Below, piece after piece: positions 16,114 through 23,042 of a stretch of 64,000 nucleotides of DNA. Numbering within the stretch: the stretch's first letter is position 1; each line of letters opens with the position of its first letter. The notes under the pieces were generated by a model. The model saw only the letters and a program-made list of their open reading frames with translations. It made no database searches and had not been told where the DNA came from. This stretch comes from Paenibacillus albicereus (lineage in GTDB: Bacteria; Bacillota; Bacilli; Paenibacillales; Paenibacillaceae). Both the position numbers and the translations under genes were made by a program. Where the stretch lies: the NCBI RefSeq assembly GCF_012676905.1, contig NZ_CP051428.1, positions 58,501 to 122,500 of the forward strand, given 5' to 3'.

Positions 16114-17322
16114 GTGGCGCAGTTTCAGTATCATGTCAAAAGCTCCGCCGGCAAGCAGCTGAAAGGCATGCTGACGGCAATGGACAAGTCGTCGGCGGTC
16201 GAGGAGCTGCGCCGCCGCGGGCTTGTCGTCCTGTCGCTGGAGGAGCATCGCAGTTCGCTGCTGCAGATGGACATCTACATCGGCAATCCGGTGAAGCCGG
16301 CTCATTTCATCGTCTACTGCCGGCAGTTCGCCACGCTCGTCCGCGCCGGCGTGCCGATCGTCCAGGCGACGGACATCCTGTCCCAGCAGACGGAGAGCAA
16401 GCCGCTTCGCAAGGCGCTGCACGACGTCCATGCCTCGCTGCTGCGCGGCAGCAGCTTTTCCCAGGCGGCGCTGGAGCATAAGCGGATCTTCCCGGTCATG
16501 TTCACGAGCATGATCCGGGCGGGCGAGGAGTCGGGCGACCTAGAGGGGACGCTGGAGCGGCTGGCGACGTTTTTCGAGAAGGGGCATGTGACGCGGGAGA
16601 AGATCAAGTCGGCGCTCACCTATCCGGTCATCGTCGGACTGCTCGCTATCGCGGCCGTCGTCTATCTGCTCAAGGCGATCGTGCCGCAGTTCGTCAGCAT
16701 GTTCGAGTCGATGAACGCGGAGCTGCCGGCGATCACCAAGGTCGTCATGGCGCTCAGCGCCAGCATCGAGAACGAATGGTACCTGTGGCTCGGGGCGGCG
16801 GTGCTGCTGCTGGCGCTGCTGCTTGGTCTCAAGCGGACGCAGCGCGGCGCCTATGCGCTCGACTACGTCAAGCTGAAGCTTCCGGTGTTCGGCAAGCTGC
16901 AGCAGAAAGGGGCGATCGCCCAGGTGTCGCGCACGCTGTCGTCGCTGTACGCGAGCGCCGTGCCGATGCTGCAGTCGCTGCAGATCGTCGAGGAGGCGGT
17001 CGGCAACCGCGTCATCGCCCGCTACTTGCGGCTGAGCGCCGACTCGCTGCGGCGGGGCAATCCTTTGTCGGAGCCGCTCAAGCAGTCGTGGGTGTTCCCG
17101 CCGCTCGTCACGCAGATGATCGCGGTCGGCGAAGAGACGGGCGCGCTCGACGAGATGCTGGCCAAGGTGGCCGACTTCTACGAGATGGACGTCGACAACA
17201 CCGTCGACCGGCTCAAGTCGCTTATCGAGCCGCTGCTCATCGTCTTCCTGGCCGGCGTCGTCGGCCTGATCGTCGCGGCGATCATGCTGCCGATGTTCAG
17301 CTTGTACGGGCAGATGGGCTAG
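16114..17322 (+). CDS. pilC: Type IV pilus inner-membrane platform protein PilC
   Basis: This 402-residue protein has the two-repeat GspF/PilC architecture. Each half contains the FAT/AGxPI-type motif (FATLVRAGVPIVQATDIL near residue 70; TLSSLYASAVPMLQSLQIVEEA near 275) and the GEESGDLEG or GEETGALDEM signature. Three membrane helices are visible near 170-190, 222-242 and 370-395. It couples PilB/PilT to pilin insertion. Start is GTG 16114, 3 nt after pilT. It is the last gene before the 52-bp repeat array. Confidence 0.93.
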   Translation: MAQFQYHVKSSAGKQLKGMLTAMDKSSAVEELRRRGLVVLSLEEHRSSLLQMDIYIGNPVKPAHFIVYCRQFATLVRAGVPIVQATDILSQQTESKPLRKALHDVHASLLRGSSFSQAALEHKRIFPVMFTSMIRAGEESGDLEGTLERLATFFEKGHVTREKIKSALTYPVIVGLLAIAAVVYLLKAIVPQFVSMFESMNAELPAITKVVMALSASIENEWYLWLGAAVLLLALLLGLKRTQRGAYALDYVKLKLPVFGKLQQKGAIAQVSRTLSSLYASAVPMLQSLQIVEEAVGNRVIARYLRLSADSLRRGNPLSEPLKQSWVFPPLVTQMIAVGEETGALDEMLAKVADFYEMDVDNTVDRLKSLIEPLLIVFLAGVVGLIVAAIMLPMFSLYGQMG

Positions 17323-17352
17323 GCGGGTTATGAGGCGCTTCGGCGGGGCAGC

Positions 17353-17872
17353 TGTGCGGAATTACGCGGAGCAGCTCGGGTGTTGGAGGCACGATGGCGG
17401 TGGAGTTGCGCGGAAAAACCGAGTAACTGGGTGGTTGGAGGCACGGTGGCGTGGCAGTTGCGCGGAAAAACCGAGCAACTGGGTGGTTGGAAGCACGGTG
17501 GCGGTGGAGTTGCGCGGAAAAACCGAGTAACTGGGTGGTTAGAGGCACGATGGCGGTGGAGATGCGCGGAAAAACCGAGTAACTCGGGTGTTAGAGGCAC
17601 GATGGCGTGGCAGTAACTCGAAAAAACCGAGTAAAAGGGAGCTCCGGAATGCCGAACAGGAGAATTAACTCGAAAAAATCGAGTTAAAAGGTGCCCGGAG
17701 GCGCCGAACCGGAGCGTTAACTCGAAAAAATCGACTTAACAGGTGCTTGAGAATGCCGAACAGAGCCATTAACTCGAAAAAATCGACTTACGTGTTCTAG
17801 GTAGCATGCAACAGGGCCATTTAACGCTACTTTTCGTGGTCTAGCAGGGCATGCGGTGAACCCTGGATGCCC
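17353..17872 (+). repeat. Tandem array of about ten 52-bp hairpin units
   Basis: This gene-free stretch between pilC and the pilin gene is built from units of exactly 52 bp. Unit starts I placed are 17353, 17405, 17457, 17509, 17561, 17613, 17665, 17717, 17769 and 17821 (the last weak). Each unit carries a short dyad around an A-run. In units 6-8 this is TTAACTCGA-AAAAA-TCGAGTTAA or a near copy. In units 1-4 it is GTTGCGCGG-AAAAA-CCGAGTAAC. A second shared block is TTGGAGGCACGATGGCGG in the early units. Since 52 is not a multiple of 3, it cannot encode a repeated peptide in one frame. Confidence 0.9.
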
Positions 17873-17907
17873 TGAGGAATAATTAATCTTATCTAGGAGG
17901 AGTTAAT

Positions 17908-18390
17908 ATGACGGCGATTTTGAAGAAGCTGAAGAAGGACGAGAAAGGCTTCACGCTGATCGAGCTTTTGGCGGTAATTGTGATTTTGGGAATTATTGCG
18001 GCGATTGCGATTCCGTTGATTGGAAATATATTGAGCAGTAATAGAGCCAAATCTGATTTTCAAACCGCAAGACAGATTTATGATGCTGCACGTCTGTATG
18101 TAACGAATGAAAAGAATGGCGACTTTAATGGTGCTACAGTACCGGTTGTAACTTCTGGAACTACAGATGATGATCTGCAGGATAAGGGCTATTTGGATAA
18201 GAACATAACACTTCCAAGTACTAAAAATAAAATTAGTGGTGGATCTGTGAAATTCCAGAGTGATGGCCAGTTATTATATGTTTCAATCGAAACAGGTACT
18301 GGATCAACTGCAGTACCAATTTATTACAAGGGCAGTGATGTACTTAAAGGCGAAGGCGAAGTAAGCACAACGGCACCAACCTCCCCCTAA
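17908..18390 (+). CDS. Major type IV pilin (AT-rich, atypical composition)
   Basis: The 160-residue prepilin has leader MTAILKKLKKDEKG, cleavage before FTLIE, and the classic N-helix LLAVIVILGIIAAIAIPLIG. A small head domain follows with a D-region lacking cysteines. SD AGGAGG lies 10 nt before ATG 17908. Codon use is unlike all neighbours: three 60-base lines I counted inside the gene are about 37, 42 and 38 per cent GC, while a line inside the next gene is 72 per cent. This suggests recent allele exchange or strong special selection (inference). Confidence 0.93.
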   Translation: MTAILKKLKKDEKGFTLIELLAVIVILGIIAAIAIPLIGNILSSNRAKSDFQTARQIYDAARLYVTNEKNGDFNGATVPVVTSGTTDDDLQDKGYLDKNITLPSTKNKISGGSVKFQSDGQLLYVSIETGTGSTAVPIYYKGSDVLKGEGEVSTTAPTSP

Positions 18391-18393
18391 CCC

Positions 18394-19152
18394 ATGACCC
18401 TCCTCATCTCCCTCTACCTGTTCGCGCTCGGCCTCGCCTGCGGCTCGTTCTTCAACGTCGTGGCGCTGCGCGTGCCGCTCGGCCAGTCGGTCGTGCGTCC
18501 GCCGTCCGCCTGCCCGCGCTGCGCGCATCGGCTCGCGGCGCGCGAGCTTGTCCCCGTGCTGAGCTACGCGTTCAGCCGGGGGCGCTGCCGCAGCTGCGCG
18601 GCGCGCGTCTCGCCGCTGTATCCGGCCGGCGAGCTGGCCGCCGCGCTGCTGTTCGTCTGGGCGTACCTGCGGTTCGGCCTGACAGTGCAGGGCCTGCTCG
18701 GCCTGCTGCTCGCCAGCCTGGCCGTCATCGTGACCGTGGCGGACATCCGCTACATGCGGATTCCGAACGCGGTGCTGCTGGCGTTCCTGCCGCCGCTGCT
18801 GCTGTTGCGCCTGCTCGAGCCGGACGGGCGCTCCTATGCGGAGTACGCGCTCGGGGCGATCGCCGGAGGCGGCGTGCTGCTGCTGATCGCGCTGCTGAGC
18901 CGGGGAGGCATGGGGATGGGGGACGTCAAGCTGCTGGCGCTGCTCGGCCTCGCGCTCGGCTGGAAAGGCGTGCTCCTGACGCTGCTGCTCGGCAGCTTCG
19001 CCGGGACGGCGGCAGGACTCGTCCTGCTGCTGCGGCGGCAGGGCAAGCTGCGCCAGCCGATGCCGTTCGGCCCCTTCCTCATGCTCGGCGCGCTGATCGC
19101 GTACGGGTACGGGGACGCGCTGATCGGCAGCTATCTTCAATTATTCAAGTAG
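18394..19152 (+). CDS. pilD: Prepilin peptidase / N-methyltransferase (PilD)
   Basis: This 252-residue A24-family membrane aspartyl protease cleaves prepilin leaders and methylates the new N-terminus. The cytoplasmic loop has the zinc-type cysteines CPRC and CRSC (residues about 34-70). The catalytic aspartates lie in VADIRYMRIPN and GGMGMGDVKLLALLGLA. About seven to eight helices are seen. It starts 3 nt after the pilin stop with no visible Shine-Dalgarno, so it depends on coupling to pilin translation. Confidence 0.92.
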   Translation: MTLLISLYLFALGLACGSFFNVVALRVPLGQSVVRPPSACPRCAHRLAARELVPVLSYAFSRGRCRSCAARVSPLYPAGELAAALLFVWAYLRFGLTVQGLLGLLLASLAVIVTVADIRYMRIPNAVLLAFLPPLLLLRLLEPDGRSYAEYALGAIAGGGVLLLIALLSRGGMGMGDVKLLALLGLALGWKGVLLTLLLGSFAGTAAGLVLLLRRQGKLRQPMPFGPFLMLGALIAYGYGDALIGSYLQLFK

Positions 19153-19159
19153 GCAGGAT

Positions 19160-20662
19160 GTGATAAGGATGCCCGTACTAGGCAGAAAGCGGATCGGCAT
19201 CGCGATCGACGCGACGGGAATCCGCTATGCTCCGCTCGGCAAGAAGGGGCTCGATCCCGAGCAAGCCGGCTTCTTCCCGTTCCCGCCGGGACTGATCGCG
19301 CAGGACGTCATCGTCAACGAAGAAAGCCTGCGCCTCTCGATCCGGGAGTGGGCGCGGGAGCGCAGGCTCCAGGGAGCGGCCGTCGTGCTGGCGGTGCCGA
19401 CCTCCCAGGTCATCGTGCGCAAGATGGCGCTGCCGGCGGCGAGCGATCGGGAGCTGCGCCAGCTGATCCATCTGGAAGTCGAGACGGTCATGCACCTGCC
19501 GTTCGAGCATCCGGTCTATGACTACGTCCTGCTCGGCCAGGGTGGGGAAAGCTCGCAGGCGCTCGTCTACGCGGCGCCCCGCAGCTGGATCGAGCCGCTC
19601 GCCGCGATGCTGCGCGAGGCGCGCATCCGGGTCGTCGGCACGAGCCTCGTCGCGACGGCGCTGCAAGGGGCGGCCGGCTCCGGCGACGAGACTCTCCATG
19701 AGCGGATGCACGTGCATCTGAGCGAGGCTTCGGCGGAGATCGCGATGTTCCACGAAGGCCATCCGGTGTTCGTGCGCTCCATCGAGGAAGACGGCGCGGA
19801 CGAGGAGCTGAGCAGCCTGCGCGTCGGGGAGCTCACCGCCGAGATCACCCGCATGCTCAGCTTCTACGAATTCGGCCTGCAGGAAGGCCGCTCCCGCATC
19901 CGGCAGGCGGTCATCACCGGAGGCGGCAGGCAGGCGGAGGCGCTGCGCCAATCGCTGGCCGCCGCCTTGCCGGAGGTGGAATTCCGCGGCGCCGAGCCCG
20001 GCAGCCTGGCCGCCGAGAGCATGGACGGCCCCGCCGAGCCGTACGTGGTGCCGGCCGGGCTGCTCGTACGCGGGTCCGGCATCCGCCGGCTCAACCTGCT
20101 GCCGCGCGTCGACCGCGAGCAGCGGCTGGCGCCGCTGGCGGCGGCGCTGCTCGCGGTCGCCTGGATCGCCTGCGCGGCGCTGCTCGGCTACAGCTATGCC
20201 GGCGAGCGGCAAGCTGCGGCCGATGCGCAGGAGCGGCTGCTGAACGCGAGCCAGCAGCAGCTGGCGCTGCAGCGCCAGCTCGACGGGCTGAACCGGCAGG
20301 CCGGCGGGACGGAAGCCGACCCGTACGAGCAGGCCGAGCAGATCCGCGCCGCGCAGCGGGATGCCGCCGGTTATGTGCGCGATCTCGAGCATTATTTGCC
20401 GACGGGGGCGGAGCTGCAGAGCATCGCCTACAGCAGCGGGGGGCAGCTCAGCCTGACCGTCCGCATGGGCGCGATGAAGGACTCCTCGCGCTACCTGTTC
20501 GACATCCGGCGGATCGAGTGGCTGGACCAGGCGACGCTCGCTTCGCTCAAGCAGGAGCAGACGGGAGCGGAGGCCGGCTCGGCCACGGCCTATCTGGCAT
20601 CGTACACGCTCATCCTGAAGCCGATCGAACCTGCGAAGGAGGGCGATAGCGATGGCGGCTAG
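19160..20662 (+). CDS. PilM-PilN fusion protein
   Basis: Residues 1 to about 305 form an actin-like PilM domain (RIGIAIDATGIRYAPLG near the start, LAVPTSQVIVRKMALP, LIHLEVETVMHLPFE, VITGGGRQAEALRQSL). Residues 310 onward form PilN: the motif RLNLLPRVDREQ, one membrane helix (LAAALLAVAWIACAALLGY), a coiled coil and a C-terminal ferredoxin-like head. In most type IV systems PilM and PilN are separate and PilM grips the PilN motif NLLP; here the two are covalently joined at 500 residues. GTG 19160 is the likely start. The gene overlaps pilO by 11 nt. Confidence 0.85.
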   Translation: MIRMPVLGRKRIGIAIDATGIRYAPLGKKGLDPEQAGFFPFPPGLIAQDVIVNEESLRLSIREWARERRLQGAAVVLAVPTSQVIVRKMALPAASDRELRQLIHLEVETVMHLPFEHPVYDYVLLGQGGESSQALVYAAPRSWIEPLAAMLREARIRVVGTSLVATALQGAAGSGDETLHERMHVHLSEASAEIAMFHEGHPVFVRSIEEDGADEELSSLRVGELTAEITRMLSFYEFGLQEGRSRIRQAVITGGGRQAEALRQSLAAALPEVEFRGAEPGSLAAESMDGPAEPYVVPAGLLVRGSGIRRLNLLPRVDREQRLAPLAAALLAVAWIACAALLGYSYAGERQAAADAQERLLNASQQQLALQRQLDGLNRQAGGTEADPYEQAEQIRAAQRDAAGYVRDLEHYLPTGAELQSIAYSSGGQLSLTVRMGAMKDSSRYLFDIRRIEWLDQATLASLKQEQTGAEAGSATAYLASYTLILKPIEPAKEGDSDGG

Positions 20663-21422
20663 ACGTAATTCCCTGATCCTGCTGGTGTCCGCGATCCTGT
20701 TCCTCGGCCTGCTGATGTTCTTCCTCTACGGGCTGGGACCGGCGGAGGAAAAGACCGCCTCGCTCGAGGCGGAGCTCGGCACGCAGCAGAAGCTGAACGA
20801 CATCCTGATCGCCAAGCTCCAGGAGCGCCAGGAGGAAGCCGAGCCTCGCCCGGTGGACGGCGTGCAGGCGGAGCTGCCCTACTGGGACAACACGGAGCAG
20901 CTCGTGCTCGACCTGGACAAGATCGGCTCGGAAAGCGGCGTGGAGCATGTGTCGATCGCCTTCAGCGGCGATCTGGCCGCCTCCCGGCCGCTTGGCGGCC
21001 CGAGCTCCGCTCCGGCCGCCGTGCCTTCCGAAGCCGCTCCCGGCGAAGGCGCCTCCGCGACCGCAGACGCTGCCGCCCCGGCCGGGGACGGGCTGGGCCT
21101 GGCGGCTGACGGCTCCCCGCCCGGGGAGCCGCCGCCGGCAGAGAAGGCCGCCGGGCCGCTGCGGCTGCAGGTATCGGTCGTCGTCAAAGGAACCTATGAT
21201 GCCGTGCTGAAGTACGCGAAAACTCTGCACGGACTGACCCGTCTGACGACGCTGGAGTCGCTGGAGCTGAACCGCAGCTCCTGCAACTGCGGCAGCGAGC
21301 AGGAGCTGACCGTGCCGCTGGCGTTCTCGGCCTATTTCCAGCCGTCGTACCGCGACCGGGTGGAGACGCCGCTGCTGCCTTATGCGGAGTCCTCCGTTCC
21401 TTCGCCTCCGCCGCGCTCCTGA
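20652..21422 (+). CDS. PilO-like alignment protein
   Basis: This 256-residue bitopic protein has a short basic N-terminus, one helix (LILLVSAILFLGLLMFFLYGLG) and a coiled coil (EEKTASLEAELGTQQKLNDILIAK). A Pro/Ala-rich linker near 115-170 and a PilO-type head with a Cys pair SCNCGSEQE near the end follow. It overlaps the PilM-PilN gene, as expected for the inner-membrane alignment complex. The low-complexity linker is unusual for PilO, so the exact family is less certain than the position in the pathway. Confidence 0.8.
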   Translation: MAARRNSLILLVSAILFLGLLMFFLYGLGPAEEKTASLEAELGTQQKLNDILIAKLQERQEEAEPRPVDGVQAELPYWDNTEQLVLDLDKIGSESGVEHVSIAFSGDLAASRPLGGPSSAPAAVPSEAAPGEGASATADAAAPAGDGLGLAADGSPPGEPPPAEKAAGPLRLQVSVVVKGTYDAVLKYAKTLHGLTRLTTLESLELNRSSCNCGSEQELTVPLAFSAYFQPSYRDRVETPLLPYAESSVPSPPPRS

Positions 21423-21443
21423 GCGCGGATTCATGGGCCTCCC

Positions 21444-21498
21444 GCCCTTCGCCAAGAAGCGCTTCGACTCGAAGCGGCTGTTGGCGAAGGGCTTTTTC
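21444..21498 (+). terminator. Terminator closing the pilus locus
   Basis: GCCCTTCGCCAA (21444-21455) pairs with TTGGCGAAGGGC (21481-21492), followed by TTTTTC. The interior is also self-complementary, so the full stem is long. Confidence 0.9.
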
Positions 21499-21569
21499 GC
21501 GCTCGCGCGGGCGATCTGGCCTAGGGGTGGTAGCGGTACGCCGCCTGGCGGGTAAGGAGGGGAGAGAGA

Positions 21570-21598
21570 TTCGTCTCTACGAAAATAAATGATATAAT
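21570..21598 (+). promoter_or_regulatory. Promoter of the PemK/MazF-like gene
   Basis: TTCGTC (21570-21575), 17 bp, TATAAT (21593-21598). A small dyad AGAGA-TTCG-TCTCT (21565-21578) overlaps the -35 and could be an operator. Confidence 0.55.
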
Positions 21599-21640
21599 CG
21601 GCTCTTGAAGCTCGATTACGTCCTAGAGGAGAGACCCCAC

Positions 21641-22459
21641 GTGCATGAATGCCTGAACGGCCACGAGACATTCGGCCGCCTCGACCGCGAGCTGCAGGAC
21701 AAGCTCGTCGATCAATTCGAACGCCTCATCAATGCGGAAGCCAAGGTGCTGTCCCAAGGAACGGATGAGCGCGGCAAAACCGTCTACAAGCCTTCCTTCG
21801 ACCGATTCGATATCGTCCTCGTCAGCTTCATCGGCGTCGGCCATCTCATGAATCAGCCCCACTATGCCGTCGTGTGGGACGCGCCGGCGCACAGCTCGAA
21901 CCTGAGCGTATTCCCTCTGAGCAGCAAGGTGAAGCACCGGAAGTACGGCATCGGTCCCATCGATACGCTGCCGGCGGAGGACACCGCGATCATGATCAAC
22001 CAGCTGACCAGCGTGTCCCGCCGCAGCATCATCGAGCCGGTCAAGAAGCGCACTCCCGCCGGCCGCCTGGTCAACGTATCGCTGACCGTCAAGCAGCAGC
22101 GGCAGGTGCTGGCCTTGTTCCATGAGACGCTGCTGAAGCAGCCGACGCTGAGGAGCGTCATCGAGAAGGAGCTTGGCAATCATATCCCCTTCGGCCTGAG
22201 CGAAGACAACCGCTCCGACCTGGACGTCCCCGTCTCCTACGGCCTGCATCAAAGCCTTCTGCTCTACCAGCTCCCGTGGAGCAAGACGATGAAGGCGATC
22301 CCGATCCAGGCGCTGGAGATGCCGTTCGGGGAGCGGAGGAAGCTCGTCCGCGACCTGCTCTCCCGCGATCCGCTCCATCAGGCCGAGGCCGAACGCGCCA
22401 TCGCCTTGAAGGAAGCCGGCCAGACGGCTGCCGAAGCGGCGATCAGCCGGATATCTTAG
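21641..22459 (+). CDS. PemK/MazF-like domain protein without a visible antitoxin
   Basis: The protein is 272 residues from GTG 21641, which has AGAGGAG 9 nt upstream; an in-frame TTG lies 36 nt earlier. Residues around 50-75 (FDRFDIVLVSFIGVGHLMNQPHYAVVWD) and SVFPLSSKVKHRKYGIG look like the PemK/MazF barrel, with KRTPAGRLVNVSL and QRQVLALFHETLL further on. Canonical MazF is about 110 residues, so the helical C-terminal half is extra. I see no antitoxin gene beside it. It may be an RNase-like regulator rather than a toxin. Family call is moderately sure; function is not. Confidence 0.65.
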   Translation: MHECLNGHETFGRLDRELQDKLVDQFERLINAEAKVLSQGTDERGKTVYKPSFDRFDIVLVSFIGVGHLMNQPHYAVVWDAPAHSSNLSVFPLSSKVKHRKYGIGPIDTLPAEDTAIMINQLTSVSRRSIIEPVKKRTPAGRLVNVSLTVKQQRQVLALFHETLLKQPTLRSVIEKELGNHIPFGLSEDNRSDLDVPVSYGLHQSLLLYQLPWSKTMKAIPIQALEMPFGERRKLVRDLLSRDPLHQAEAERAIALKEAGQTAAEAAISRIS

Positions 22460-22462
22460 GCA

Positions 22463-22491
22463 TTGACAGAGTTCAGCCGACGCGCTATTAT
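22463..22491 (+). promoter_or_regulatory. Strong sigma-A promoter of a candidate small RNA
   Basis: TTGACA (22463-22468), exactly 17 bp, TATTAT (22486-22491), starting 4 nt after the stop of the PemK-like gene. No start codon with a ribosome site follows before the terminator at 22566. Confidence 0.75.
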
Positions 22492-22497
22492 AGGATA

Positions 22498-22600
22498 CGA
22501 AAGTTCTACATAGCTCCCGTTCGGGAAAACGAAACACGATTTCAAAAGAGCTCGTTCGAGCGAAAAACCCCCAAGGCCTCCGCCTTGGGGGTTTTCTTTT
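22498..22600 (+). ncRNA. Candidate small RNA of about 100 nt
   Basis: The expected start is about 22498 and the end is the U-tract near 22600. Small stems CCCG-TT-CGGG (near 22517-22526) and GCTCG-TT-CGAGC (near 22550-22561) precede the terminator stem. I recognise no known RNA family. No ATG-led reading frame is present. In B. subtilis two tRNA genes lie in the comparable place before spoIIE, but this is not a tRNA. Confidence 0.55.
22566..22600 (+). terminator. Rho-independent terminator of the candidate small RNA
   Basis: Perfect 12-bp stem AACCCCCAAGGC/GCCTTGGGGGTT (22566-22577, 22582-22593) with loop CTCC and tail TTCTTTTT. Confidence 0.93.
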
Positions 22601-22951
22601 TGATCCGGGACGGTCTTCGGGCCGTCTTCCGCTCGCCGAAGCGGCGTCACGCGGACAGCATCCGCCCCCGAGCCTTCGACTCCTCCGCGCCCCGATTCGC
22701 CTTATACCCGAACATGCCAAAAACTTTTCCCCTCCGTCCCATCAATCCCGACACGAACCCACTTCGATTCGACGCTTCCTGAGCGGAACTAAACGGGGTG
22801 AAGCACCGCATCATTCGCGCCGGTGGAAGCTTTGCCCAGGCCGCATGGCCGAGCCCCGGACCGCCGGCAGCGCTTGCGGGGCAAGGGTTCGCGCCTCCTG
22901 CCGACAGAGCGGCGCGGCCGGCTCGAACGCGGCGCGCCGCGTGTCGGAAAA
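22601..22951. other. Gene-free GC-rich stretch before spoIIE
   Basis: Nothing identifiable: no tRNA cloverleaf, no frame with a ribosome site, no repeat. The spoIIE control region begins immediately after it. Confidence 0.6.
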
Positions 22952-23007
22952 AACTTTCAGGCTGAAGCCTTGTTCTGACAAACTTCATAAAAACCGGCCC
23001 CTATAAT
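22952..23007 (+). promoter_or_regulatory. spoIIE promoter with 21-bp spacer and Spo0A box
   Basis: CTGACA (22975-22980) and TATAAT (23002-23007) are separated by 21 bp. The spoIIE promoter of B. subtilis is known for this unusual spacing, which makes sigma-A depend on Spo0A-P. TGTCGGA at 22952-22958 differs from the Spo0A box TGTCGAA at one base and would lie near -60. A weaker box TGACAAA overlaps the -35. Confidence 0.75.
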
Positions 23008-23042
23008 CAGACCTACACTAAGGCGGAAATGGTGGTGCCGAA

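Noticed and set aside
17297..17600. Small repetitive proteins encoded across the 52-bp array on the minus strand
   Set aside because: The unit length is not a multiple of three, so the peptide changes frame in each unit; no ribosome site is visible.
17353..17872. CRISPR array
   Set aside because: The whole 52-bp unit repeats and drifts as a tandem repeat; there are no unique spacers and no cas genes.
22460..23042. tRNA genes, expected here by analogy with B. subtilis
   Set aside because: No cloverleaf, T-loop motif or CCA end could be found on either strand.
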